Assembly (NCBI GenBank): GCA_007751255.1
Contig: CP036296.1
Location: forward strand, 310,001 to 374,000
From: Engelhardtia mirabilis
GTDB taxonomy: Bacteria; Planctomycetota; UBA1135; GCA-002686595
Length of the DNA: 64,000 nt
Direction of reading: 5' to 3'
A program made the position numbers and the translations under genes. The number at the start of each line of letters is the position of its first letter. The first letter of the stretch is position 1. The notes under the pieces are model-generated. The model saw only the letters and a list, made by a program, of their open reading frames with translations, did not search any database and was not told the DNA's origin. Positions 1-8,159 of this stretch are shown piece after piece.

Positions 1-1124
1 GGCACCGAGCGCGACGCCGAACCGGCGGGGATCACCACGCGCTGGGGCAGGGGCAGGTAGTCGCGCGCGGGCTCGGCGCTGCCGGCGGCGAAGAGCAGCA
101 CGGCCAGGTCCGCGGTGGTCGGCCCGGCCCGCTCGATCCGCAGGGCGCCGGGGCCCGCACCCTCGCCGGGCGATGAGAGCAGCTCGATGCCGACCGTCGT
201 GTCCCGCGGAGCCAGGTGCACATCGAACCAGGCCGCCGCGTGCCCGATCCCGAAGCCCGGTCCGCCGTGCCCGCCGTCGGGGATCGCCACGAGCTCCCAA
301 TCGAGGCCGTGCACCTCGCGCGCCGTACGCCACAGGTGCTCGGACTGGTCGAAGGGCACCGAGTTGTCGGCGGTGCCGTGGATCAGCTTGAAGGGCGGAT
401 CGTCGCGGGACAGCAACTGCGTCGGGTCGGCTGTCAACGTCAACTCGGGGGCGGCTTGGATCGGCGCGCCGATCAACTTGCTCTCCGGCGAATCGAACAG
501 GTCGTGGTCGATCATCGACGGCAGCATCGACATCCGCAGGAAGTCGGTGGGGCCGTAGTAGTCGGCCACCGCCTGCACGCGACTCGACTCGCCCAGGTGA
601 TCGCCGACCGTGCCCTCCACGTCGACGCTGACGCCGCCGACCCCGAGGGTGTCCACGCCCCCGCTGGTGCCGAGAAAGGCCGCCAAGTGCCCGCCGGCCG
701 AGGACCCCGACGCGCCGAACCGATCGGGGTCGAGGCCGTAGGTCGCCGCATTCGCGCGCAGCCAACGCACCGCCGCCTTGCAGTCGTGCATCTGCGCCGG
801 CCAGGGCGCAATCCCACTGACGCGGTAGTCGATGCTCGCCACCGCGTAGCCGGCCAGCACCAACGGCGCCGCCGTGCTCGGGAACTTCGAGCCCCCGGCC
901 CAACCGCCCCCGTGGATCCAGATCACCGTCGGCAGGGGCCCGCTCGGGCTCGGCGGCAGGTAGAGGTCCAACTTCAGATCCAACTGCGCGCCGCCGACGC
1001 CGGGAACGGTGGCGTAGACCAGATCGGAGTGGGTCGGCCCGAGCTGCGTGCGCGCCGTCGTGGGTGAAGACGTGCAGCAGACGAGCGCGAGCGCGGCGAC
1101 GAGGCCGCGAGGGGAAGAGTGCAT
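1..1124 (-). CDS. Secreted alpha/beta hydrolase (acetyl-esterase/BD-FAE type), C-terminus outside window
   Basis: Read on the minus strand from ATG at 1122-1124; 374 codons are present and the gene runs off the window start, so it is partial. The N-terminus (about residues 1-25) looks like a signal peptide. The fold is that of carboxylesterase/acetyl-esterase enzymes: oxyanion HGGGW at 71-75, nucleophile elbow GSSAG at 140-144 (Ser142), Asp253 in HGTADN, His286 in GGHGG. It probably hydrolyses esters outside the cytoplasm; the substrate is unknown. After residue 310 a beta-rich stretch (GALRIERAG ... DYLPL ... IPAG) resembles a Calx-beta or similar Ig-like domain, as often appended to planctomycete secreted enzymes. 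The family is clear from the motifs; the specificity and the appended domain are inferred. Confidence 0.85.
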   Translation of the reverse strand, partial: MHSSPRGLVAALALVCCTSSPTTARTQLGPTHSDLVYATVPGVGGAQLDLKLDLYLPPSPSGPLPTVIWIHGGGWAGGSKFPSTAAPLVLAGYAVASIDYRVSGIAPWPAQMHDCKAAVRWLRANAATYGLDPDRFGASGSSAGGHLAAFLGTSGGVDTLGVGGVSVDVEGTVGDHLGESSRVQAVADYYGPTDFLRMSMLPSMIDHDLFDSPESKLIGAPIQAAPELTLTADPTQLLSRDDPPFKLIHGTADNSVPFDQSEHLWRTAREVHGLDWELVAIPDGGHGGPGFGIGHAAAWFDVHLAPRDTTVGIELLSSPGEGAGPGALRIERAGPTTADLAVLLFAAGSAEPARDYLPLPQRVVIPAGSASRSV

Positions 1125-1719
1125 GGGGAAGAGGGATCGAGGACTTCGTGGAGCGGGCGTCGGCAACATCAACGGGTCCGCGCCCGCCGGGTTCCGCGTC
1201 AAGTCGTGGCTAGGACTTCGAGGCCCCTTGTCGTGCCCCGCGGCCAGACCTCCGGCAACCCCATTCGACGTCGGGCGGGAGCTGGCCCTGAGCGGTCTCA
1301 GGATCCGGTAGCAATCCCCGCGGCCCACCGACCTCGAAGCGGACACCCGCTGACCGCCTGTCTTCGCGCGCCGGCTCGTGCTCGACGCCTCTGCGGACGG
1401 TCACGGGGATCTCTCGCAGCTCGACGGCAACCTGGACCGTGCACCCGGACCGCGGCCTCGGACCGGACCCCACTCTGCGCGGAGGGTCGGGATGCGCGGG
1501 CGATCAGGACGGCCTCGCGCCCTGGGCGATCGCGGCTCGAGATCGCTCCAACTGATCGTGTCGCCCCCGTCGATCGGCGCGAGCGATTGTTCCTCGGTCC
1601 CGTTCGCGATCCCGCGCGCGACGCTCGGAGGCCGAGCATCCGGTCACGCGGCCCCGCGCCGCCCCCCGGGCAGCGCCGCCCCTGTCCACCCGCAGGCCCC
1701 CGCGGTACCTTCTTCCCCC
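1125..1719. other. Intergenic region between divergent genes, no gene recognised
   Basis: This 595-bp stretch separates the minus-strand hydrolase from the plus-strand formate dehydrogenase. Open frames here are out-of-frame extensions without homology-like motifs. It must hold the promoters of both genes, but no convincing -35/-10 pair, operator or RNA gene was recognised. I looked for a selenocysteine tRNA, expected to be about 95 nt with a GGTTCGA T-loop, and found none. Confidence 0.5.
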
Positions 1720-3384
1720 GTGTCCACCGACCAAGATCTCGTCGCACGCTGGGCCGTGGAGCCGGCCCCGCTGCTGCCCCTCCTGCACGCCTTCCACAAC
1801 CGCGACGGCTACCTCTCCGAGGCGGCCCTGCGCGCGGTGTCCGAGGGGCTGCGGATCCCCCTGGCGGACCTCTACGGGACGGTGACCTTCTACCACCACT
1901 TCGCGCGCGAAGAGGGCGGGCACAGCCGGCCGCGGGTGTGCGACGGGCCGATCTGCAAGCTGCGCGGCTCCGACGAGTTGATGGCCGAGCTGGACGGCGC
2001 CACGCCGATGCCCTGCGCCGGGCGCTGCGACGATCCGATCCCGGTGCTGGTCGAGAACCGCTACCTGGCCGGGCGGCCCGGCGCGAAGTTGCGCGAGACC
2101 CCGGCACCCATGCCGGACGACAACCCGGGCGAGCTCGAGGAGTGCTGCTTCGCAGGCATCCGCGAGGACGGCCGCGCGACGCTGATGGGCTACTGCTCCG
2201 ACGGCGGCTACGGGGCCCTGACCCGCGCGGTGCGCGAGGGCTCGCCTGCGGGTGTGATCGAGGTGGTCGAGGCCAGTGGCCTGGCCGGGCGCGGCGGCGC
2301 CGGCTTCCCCACCGGGCGCAAGTGGCGCGCGGTGGCCGAGGCGCCGGGGGGACCCAAGACGATCGTCTGCAACGCCGACGAGGGCGAGCCGGGCTGCTTC
2401 AAGGATCGAGTCCTGATGGACTACGACCCCCACGCGGTGATCGAGGGCATGGCCCTGGCGGCCTTCGCCACCGGCGCGACGCGCGGCTTCATCTACCTGC
2501 GCTACGAGTACCCGCACACCGAGCGCATCCTCGAGGACGCCATCCTCGACGCGCGCGACGCGGGGCTCCTGGGCCAGCGCATTCTCGGCAGCGACTTCAG
2601 CTTCGAGCTGTACGTGCGCCGCGGGGCGGGGGCCTACATCTGCGGCGAGGAGACCTCGCTGCTCAACAGCCTGGAGGGCAAGCACCCCTTCCCGCGCAAC
2701 AAGCCGCCCTACCCGGTGACCCACGGCTTCGAGGACCTGCCCACGGTCGTCAACAACGTCGAGACCCTGGCGTCGGTGCCGCCGATCCTGGCCAAGGGCG
2801 CCGACTGGTACCGCGGCCTGGGCCTGGGCGACCACGCGGGCACCAAGATCATCAGCCTGTCGGGCGACGTGCAGCGGCCGGGCAACTACGAGGTGCCGAT
2901 CGGTCTGCCGCTCGACACGTTGCTGAACGACTGGGCCGGCGGGCCGCTCGAGGGGCGCACCTTTCAGGCGGTGACCATGGCCGGCCTGTCCGGCGGGTTC
3001 CTCGGCAAGTTCGACGACGTGACCCTCGACGAGCCCTGCCTGCGCGCGCGCGGCTCGTTCCTCGGCGCCGGCGGGATCATGGTCTTCGACGACCGTCGCG
3101 ACATGGTTGACCTGGCGCGCCAAGCCATGGCCTTCTTCGCCCACGAGTCCTGCGGCAAGTGCTTCCCCTGCCGCATCGGCACCCAGCGCCTGACCGAGCG
3201 CCTGGCCGGCGAGGCCGGGCCCGCGGACGCCGACGAGTGGAAGCGCGAGGTAGCCGACATCGGCACCACCATGGCCGCGGTCAGCGCCTGCGGCCTCGGC
3301 ATCGCCGCCCCCCTGATCACCCAGAGTCTGTTGCGCGACTTCCCCGATGCGGTCGACGCGAACCTGGAGGCCCGCAAGTCATGA
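1720..3384 (+). CDS. NAD-dependent formate dehydrogenase, NuoE-NuoF fused flavoprotein subunit (FdsB/HoxF-like)
   Basis: This is the diaphorase subunit that passes electrons from formate, via FMN and Fe-S clusters, to NAD+. Residues 1-120 are a NuoE/FdsG-like domain with four [2Fe-2S] cysteines (Cys74, Cys79, Cys99, Cys103). Residues 180-554 are NuoF-like: glycine-rich NADH/FMN motif GRGGAGFPTGRKW at 190-202, NADEGEPGCFKD at 218-229, GAGAYICGEETSL at 302-314, and the N3-type [4Fe-4S] motif ESCGKCFPCRIGT at 476-488 with a further Cys524. The GTG at 1720 is preferred (554 aa) because upstream sequence in the frame is low-complexity and unlike the family. The stop overlaps the next start (ATGA at 3381-3384), so the two subunits are translationally coupled. 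Subunit E and F fusion is known in HoxF. The adjacent catalytic subunit makes this a formate dehydrogenase and not a hydrogenase. Confidence 0.93.
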   Translation: MSTDQDLVARWAVEPAPLLPLLHAFHNRDGYLSEAALRAVSEGLRIPLADLYGTVTFYHHFAREEGGHSRPRVCDGPICKLRGSDELMAELDGATPMPCAGRCDDPIPVLVENRYLAGRPGAKLRETPAPMPDDNPGELEECCFAGIREDGRATLMGYCSDGGYGALTRAVREGSPAGVIEVVEASGLAGRGGAGFPTGRKWRAVAEAPGGPKTIVCNADEGEPGCFKDRVLMDYDPHAVIEGMALAAFATGATRGFIYLRYEYPHTERILEDAILDARDAGLLGQRILGSDFSFELYVRRGAGAYICGEETSLLNSLEGKHPFPRNKPPYPVTHGFEDLPTVVNNVETLASVPPILAKGADWYRGLGLGDHAGTKIISLSGDVQRPGNYEVPIGLPLDTLLNDWAGGPLEGRTFQAVTMAGLSGGFLGKFDDVTLDEPCLRARGSFLGAGGIMVFDDRRDMVDLARQAMAFFAHESCGKCFPCRIGTQRLTERLAGEAGPADADEWKREVADIGTTMAAVSACGLGIAAPLITQSLLRDFPDAVDANLEARKS

Positions 3385-6086
3385 GCACGATCACCATCGA
3401 CGGCCAGAGCGTCCCCTTCGAGGACGGCGAGACGATCTACGAGGTCTCGCGCCGGTTGGAGCGCGACGTCCCGACCCTGTGCTACGACGACCGGCTGGAG
3501 GCCTTCGGGGCCTGCCGCCTGTGCGTGGTCGAGCTCGAGGGCGCGCGCAACCCGGTGGCCTCCTGCACCACCATGGCCGCGGACGGCATGGTCGTGCGCA
3601 CGGCGACCGAAGCCATCGAGCGCCACCGCAAGACCCTGATGGACCTGGTCGTGTCCGAGAACCCCAAGGGCGCGCGGATCGACCCCCTGCGCGGCCTGGC
3701 CAGCCAGGAGCTCGCGCACCTCGCCGTGCGCTACGAGTCGGACGGCTCGCGCTTCGTCGGCAAGCAGTCGGGGACCTCGCGGCCCGACGACACGAACCCG
3801 ATGATCCTGCGCGACTACGACAACTGCATCAGTTGCTACCGCTGCGTGCGGGTCTGCGCCGAGCGCGAGGGCGACTACGCGATCAGCGTGGCGAACCGCG
3901 GCTTCGAGACCCAGATCACGACCGAGTTCGCGGGGCTGCTCGAGGACTCCGACTGCACCTTCTGCGGCCAGTGCGTGCAGACCTGCCCGACCGGCGCCCT
4001 GGGCGACCTGCGCTCGATGGAGGCCCAGGACCAGCCCGGCGAGTTTGAGAAGACGCGCTCGATCTGCCCCTACTGCGGCGTCGGTTGCAGCGTCGACATC
4101 CTGACCAAGAACGAGAAGATCGTCGGCGTGCAGCCGGCCATGGACGGCCCCGCGAACCTGGGCGCCCTGTGCGTCAAGGGGCAGTTCGGCTGGGACTGGG
4201 TCGACTCCGACGAGCGCCTGACCCAGCCCCTGGTCCGCAAGGACGGCAAGCTCGTCCCGGCCTCCTGGGAAGAGGCCTGGGAGCGCGCCGCCAAGGGCTT
4301 CAAGAGCGTCGTCGAGAAGCACGGCCGCCACGCGGTCTACGCCGTGGCCTCGGGCCGCGCGCCCCACGAATCGGCTTACAGCGTTCAGAAGTTCGTGCGC
4401 TACGGCTTCGGCACCAACTACGTGGATAACTGTAGCCGTGCCTGACACGCTCCCACGGTAGCCGGTCTGGCTGCCACCCTCGGTCGTGGTGCGATGAGCA
4501 ACCCGCTCGTCGACATGGAGAAGCCCGACGTCATCTTCTGCATCGGTACGAACATGACGGAGACGCATCCCGTGGCGGCGACGCGTCTGAAGACGGCGAT
4601 CCGCAACGGCGCCACGCTGATCTGCGCCGACCCGCGCAAGATCCCCCTGGCGCGCATGGCGGACCTGCACCTGCCCCTGCGGGTCGGATCCGACGTGGCG
4701 CTCCTCGGCGCCATGGCTCACGTGATCGTGCGCGACGGCCTGACCGACGAGGCCTTCATCGCCGAGCGCACCGAGGGCTACGACGCGTTGGTCAAGCACC
4801 TCGAGACGATGACGCCCGAGTGGGCCGAGGGCATCTGCGGCGTGCCCGCCGCCGACATCGAGCGCGCGGCGCACCTCTACGCGGGGGCCGAGCGCGGCGC
4901 GATCTACTACACCCTCGGCATCACCGAGCACATCTGCGGCGTGGACAACGTCCAGAGCCTCTCGAACCTGGTGCTCTTGACCGGGAACATCGGGCGCGAG
5001 GGCACGGGCATCAACCCGATGCGCGGCCAGAACAACATCCAGGGCGCCGGCGACGCGGGGGCCCTGCCCAACAACTACCCGGGCTTCCAGCCGGTCACCA
5101 ACCCGGCCAACCAAGCGAAGTTCGCCCAGGCCTGGGGCCGCGAGGTCGACCTCGAGCTGGGCATCACCAAGGTGCGCGCCCTGGAGCAGTGCGGCGAGTC
5201 GATCTTCGCCATGCTGATCTGCGGCGAGAACACGGTGGTCTCCGACCCCGACCGCGCCCACTGCGAGCACGCCCTCGACGCCCTCGAGCACCTGGTCGTG
5301 ATCGACATGTTCCTGACCGAGACGGCCGAGCGCGCCGACGTGGTCTTCCCCGCCGCCGGCTGGGGCGAGGTCGACGGCGTCTTCACCAACACCGAGCGCC
5401 GCGTCCAGCGCGTGCGCAAGGCGGTCGAGCCCCCCGGCTCGGCCAAGCCCGACTGGGAGATCATCGCCGGCATCGCGCGGGCCATGGGCCTGGGCGACGG
5501 CTTCCCCTACCAGTCGGCCAAGGACGTGTTCAACGAGCTGTGCCAGCTCTCCACGACCTATGCCGGCCTCGACTGGGACCGCATCGACAAGGGCGAGTAC
5601 CACTGGCCGGTGCCCGACCGCGAGCACCCCGGCACGCCGATCCTGCACCTGGGCGAGTTCCCCCGCGGCCGCGGCCTGTTCGTCACGCCCGGCTACCGCG
5701 ACCCGGCCGAGACGGTCAGCGACGACTACCCGATCTGGCTCACCACCGGCCGCCGCCTCGCGCACTACCACACGCGCACCATGACCGGCCGCGCCAAGGG
5801 ACCGGACTGGCTGGTGCCCGAGGAGCTGCTCGAAGTCCACCCCGACGACGTCCAGCGCCTGAGCCTGGTCGACGGCGGCGTGGCCCTGATGAAGAGCCCC
5901 CGCGGCGAGGTCCTGATCAAGGTCAAGGCCACCGACCAGTCCCCGCGCGGAACGGTCTTCTGCTCCTTCAGCTTCGGCGACGTGCGCGTCAACGACCTGA
6001 CCGGCGCCGGCTACGACCCGATCACCGACACGGCCGAGCTGAAGGTCTGCCCGGTGAGCGTCGAGCCGGCGGGCGCGCGGGTCTGA
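3381..6086 (+). CDS. fdhA: NAD-dependent formate dehydrogenase catalytic subunit, selenoprotein (UGA 4443-4445 = Sec355)
   Basis: This molybdopterin enzyme oxidises formate to CO2 in the cytoplasm. The 901-aa frame is interrupted only by TGA at 4443-4445. Sequence continues in the same frame with family motifs on both sides: VDNCSRA before and HAPTVAGLAATLGRGAMSN after, matching the active-site segment in which E. coli FdhF carries Sec followed by an invariant His. N-terminal clusters are a ferredoxin-type [2Fe-2S] (Cys34, 45, 48, 62), [4Fe-4S] at Cys149/152/155/159 and at Cys192/195/198/202, and the enzyme's own [4Fe-4S] at Cys229/232/236/264. Downstream come GQNNIQGAGDAGALP and YHTRTMTGR, typical of the Mo-bisMGD fold. 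A bacterial SECIS lies just after the UGA. Standard gene calling would split this into two genes (3381-4445 and 4494-6086). The start is ATG 3381, overlapping the upstream stop. The selA/B/C/D and fdhD genes are not in the window. Confidence 0.93.
4457..4475 (+). promoter_or_regulatory. Bacterial SECIS element (selenocysteine insertion hairpin)
   Basis: Directly after the in-frame UGA the coding sequence can form a 7-bp stem (GGTAGCC with GGCTGCC, one G-U pair) closed by the pentaloop GGTCT at 4464-4468. The loop bases occupy nucleotides 19-23 after the UGA. E. coli fdhF has the same GGUCU loop at the same spacing, where SelB binds. Structure and spacing are read from the sequence; SelB recruitment is inferred from the known family. 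Confidence 0.88.
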
Positions 6087-6167
6087 CGCGGCGAGAGCCA
6101 GTCGCACGACAAAGCCCGCCGGTTCCGAATCGGTTGGGCCTCGGTCGGCCCCGCGGCGTACGGGACA

Positions 6168-7349
6168 CTAGGAAGCGGCGTCCGGGAACAGAGGCTCGTC
6201 CGCCGCCAGCGTCTCGAGCGGGACGACATCCACGCGATCATCGATCGGGTAGCGCTTGCGACCGGGGTAGACGACCGCAACCCGCTCGAGCGCGAGGTCG
6301 GCGATCGCGATCCGAATGGACTTGGTCATCGTCGGCGCGTCGGCGCGCTTGCACTCGACCCCGAGAAGTCGCGACCCGCGTCGCAGAACGAGGTCGATCT
6401 CCGCACCCTGGTGTGTCGCCCAGAACCACGCGTCGTCATGCGGCACTCGGGCCAGGATCTGCTCGATCGCGAAGCCCTCCCAAGACGCGCCCAGCTTCGG
6501 GTGTTCGAGCAGTGCCATCTCCGAATCGAGCCCCAAGAGGGTGTGGAGTAGTCCGCTGTCACGGACGTAGACCTTCGGCGACTTGACCTGGCGCTTCTTC
6601 AAGTTGGCATGCCACGGCTGGAGCTGTCGGACCACGAGCGCGTCGGTCAGCAGGTCGAGGTAGCGCCTGCACGTGGCCTCGCTCACGCCCAGCGCACGCG
6701 CGGGTTCGGCGGCATTCCAGGTCTGGCCGTGGTAGTGCGCGACCATGGTCCAGAAGCGACGCAGGGCGGTCGACGGCACACGTACACCCCAGTCCGGGAG
6801 GTCGCGCTCCAGGAGCGTCCGCACGAACTGGCGCCGCCACTGGGCGCTATCCTCCTCAGTCGCCGCGAGGAAAGAACGCGGGAATCCGCCGCGTAACCAG
6901 AGCGGCCGCTGACTCTTCGGGCCCACCTCATTCAGGTCGAAGCCGCCAAGCTCTACATGCTCCGCACGACCGGCGAGGCTCTCCGAGCTCTGGCGCAAGA
7001 GCGCGCCCGACGCGCTGCCGAGGATCAGAAAGCGTGCCTCGGATCCGCGGCGATCCGCCAGCACCCGCAGGGCGGGGAAGAGGTCCGGACGGCGCTGGAC
7101 CTCGTCGATGACCACCAGGCCCTCGAGCGGCCGCAGCGCGGTCATGGGCTCGTCAAGTCGTGCCAAGGAGACCGGGTCCTCGAGGTCGAAGTAGTTGACG
7201 GAATCGGGATCGGCGAACTCCCGGGCTAGAGTCGTCTTTCCGGACTGCCTGGGGCCGGTGAGTACGGTGACCGGACTCCGTCTCAGCGCCTCTTCGACCG
7301 AGCCTCGAGCCCGGGAGCGGGGGATCTGCATCGCGGCCGTGTCTACCAT
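6168..7349 (-). CDS. AAA-family ATPase with DUF4143 domain
   Basis: This 393-aa protein has a P-loop near the N-terminus (Walker A GPRQSGKTT at 32-40; Walker B LVVIDE at 78-83; a GSASGALLRQSSESLAGR segment of the AAA_14 family). The second half is DUF4143, including a winged-helix-like stretch (LGVSEATCRRYLDLL) and a nuclease-like AEIDLVLRRGSRLLGVECKR core near the C-terminus. Cellular function is not established for the family; toxin-antitoxin, defence and regulatory roles have been suggested. It is a single gene, convergent with the formate dehydrogenase, and an inverted repeat covers its start codon. Such genes are often horizontally acquired. ATG 7349 is used; an internal ATG seven codons in is an alternative. 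Confidence 0.88.
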   Translation of the reverse strand: MVDTAAMQIPRSRARGSVEEALRRSPVTVLTGPRQSGKTTLAREFADPDSVNYFDLEDPVSLARLDEPMTALRPLEGLVVIDEVQRRPDLFPALRVLADRRGSEARFLILGSASGALLRQSSESLAGRAEHVELGGFDLNEVGPKSQRPLWLRGGFPRSFLAATEEDSAQWRRQFVRTLLERDLPDWGVRVPSTALRRFWTMVAHYHGQTWNAAEPARALGVSEATCRRYLDLLTDALVVRQLQPWHANLKKRQVKSPKVYVRDSGLLHTLLGLDSEMALLEHPKLGASWEGFAIEQILARVPHDDAWFWATHQGAEIDLVLRRGSRLLGVECKRADAPTMTKSIRIAIADLALERVAVVYPGRKRYPIDDRVDVVPLETLAADEPLFPDAAS

Positions 7350-7382
7350 GAAAATACTTCATGCCGTGAGGGATTTTCATGG
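7346..7382. promoter_or_regulatory. Inverted repeat over the start of the AAA/DUF4143 gene
   Basis: CCATGAAAAT (7346-7355) and ATTTTCATGG (7373-7382) are perfect 10-bp inverted repeats separated by 17 bp, in an AT-rich island in GC-rich DNA. The left arm contains the ATPase start codon. A nested TGAA-N5-TTCA dyad (TGAAAATACTTCA) lies in the left half. It could be an autoregulatory operator or an mRNA hairpin; both are inferences. Confidence 0.5.
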
Positions 7383-7555
7383 ATGGATTGGCCCTGGCTA
7401 GGCCCAGGGCCGTCCGGCATCGTCAGGATGACCTGCCGGAGCCGCGCCGGAATCAGCCCATCCCGGGGGGGCCCCGACCCGTGCCACGGTCGAATGGTCG
7501 AGGTCTACGCGTGCGCGTAGGTCGCGACGCCCCTCGACACAGGCTAGTTCCCGCC

Positions 7556-8128
7556 ATGCCCACCGACCCCTTCGCCCACGACCGCTACACGATCCGCCGC
7601 AAGCTGCTCAAGCTCTTCGGCGCTGGCTTCTACGTGCTCGACGTTCGCGGCGACGTGGTCGCCTACTCCGAACAGAGGGCTTTCCGGCTGAAGGAGGACA
7701 TCCGTGTCTTCGCAGGCGAGGCCCAGTCCGAGCCGTTGCTGCGGATCAGGGCGCGGCAGGTGATCGACTTCGCCGCCTGTTACGACGTGGTCGACGAGCG
7801 CGACGGCAGGGTGGTCGGCGCGGCGCGGCGCCGGGGGTTGTCGTCGATCGTGCGGGACTCCTGGGAGCTGCTCGACGCCGAGGGAGGGCTGGTCGCGCGG
7901 TTGCAAGAGGACTCCCTGGGCATGGCCCTCTTGCGGCGGTTGCTGGTCAACCTGGTGCCCCAACGCTTCACCCTCGGCGAGGGCCCCGGCGCCGTCCAGT
8001 TGACCCAGCGCTTCAACCCGTTCGTCTACAAGCTCGAGGTCGCGATCCCGTCCTCGTCGACCATCGACCGCCGCCTCGTGCTGGCCCTGGCGATCCTGAT
8101 CGCGGCGATCGAGGGCCGCCAGGACTGA
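7556..8128 (+). CDS. LURP-one-related / phospholipid-scramblase-like protein
   Basis: The 190-aa protein begins with RYTIRRKLLKLFGAGFYVLD and contains the repeating short beta-strand pattern of the LURP-one/Tubby-C superfamily: a strand describing its own status (VVAYSEQRAFRLKEDIRVF), then RARQVIDFAACYDVVDERDGRVVGAARRRG and SIVRDSWELLDAEG. The last 20 residues (LVLALAILIAAIEG) form a hydrophobic stretch that could be a membrane tail. The function of bacterial members is unknown. Start ATG 7556 is chosen because earlier in-frame sequence carries no family features. The gene appears to stand alone, 31 bp before the next gene on the same strand. Confidence 0.75.
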   Translation: MPTDPFAHDRYTIRRKLLKLFGAGFYVLDVRGDVVAYSEQRAFRLKEDIRVFAGEAQSEPLLRIRARQVIDFAACYDVVDERDGRVVGAARRRGLSSIVRDSWELLDAEGGLVARLQEDSLGMALLRRLLVNLVPQRFTLGEGPGAVQLTQRFNPFVYKLEVAIPSSSTIDRRLVLALAILIAAIEGRQD

Positions 8129-8159
8129 CCGGGCCCTTGCCGACGACGAGAGAGCACGG

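Noticed and set aside
1125..1719. Selenocysteine tRNA near the formate dehydrogenase
   Set aside because: No 8-bp acceptor or long variable arm with TCA anticodon was found; selC is presumably elsewhere.
4494..6086. Separate molybdopterin oxidoreductase gene starting at ATG 4494
   Set aside because: It would lack the Fe-S N-terminus and the active-site residue; in-frame continuity through the UGA and the SECIS show it is one selenoprotein gene.
2964..6107. 1047-codon open frame on the minus strand opposite the formate dehydrogenase
   Set aside because: It mirrors the true gene on the other strand, has low-complexity Val/Gly/Asp/Ala/His-rich composition, and no motifs. High GC third positions keep antisense frames open.
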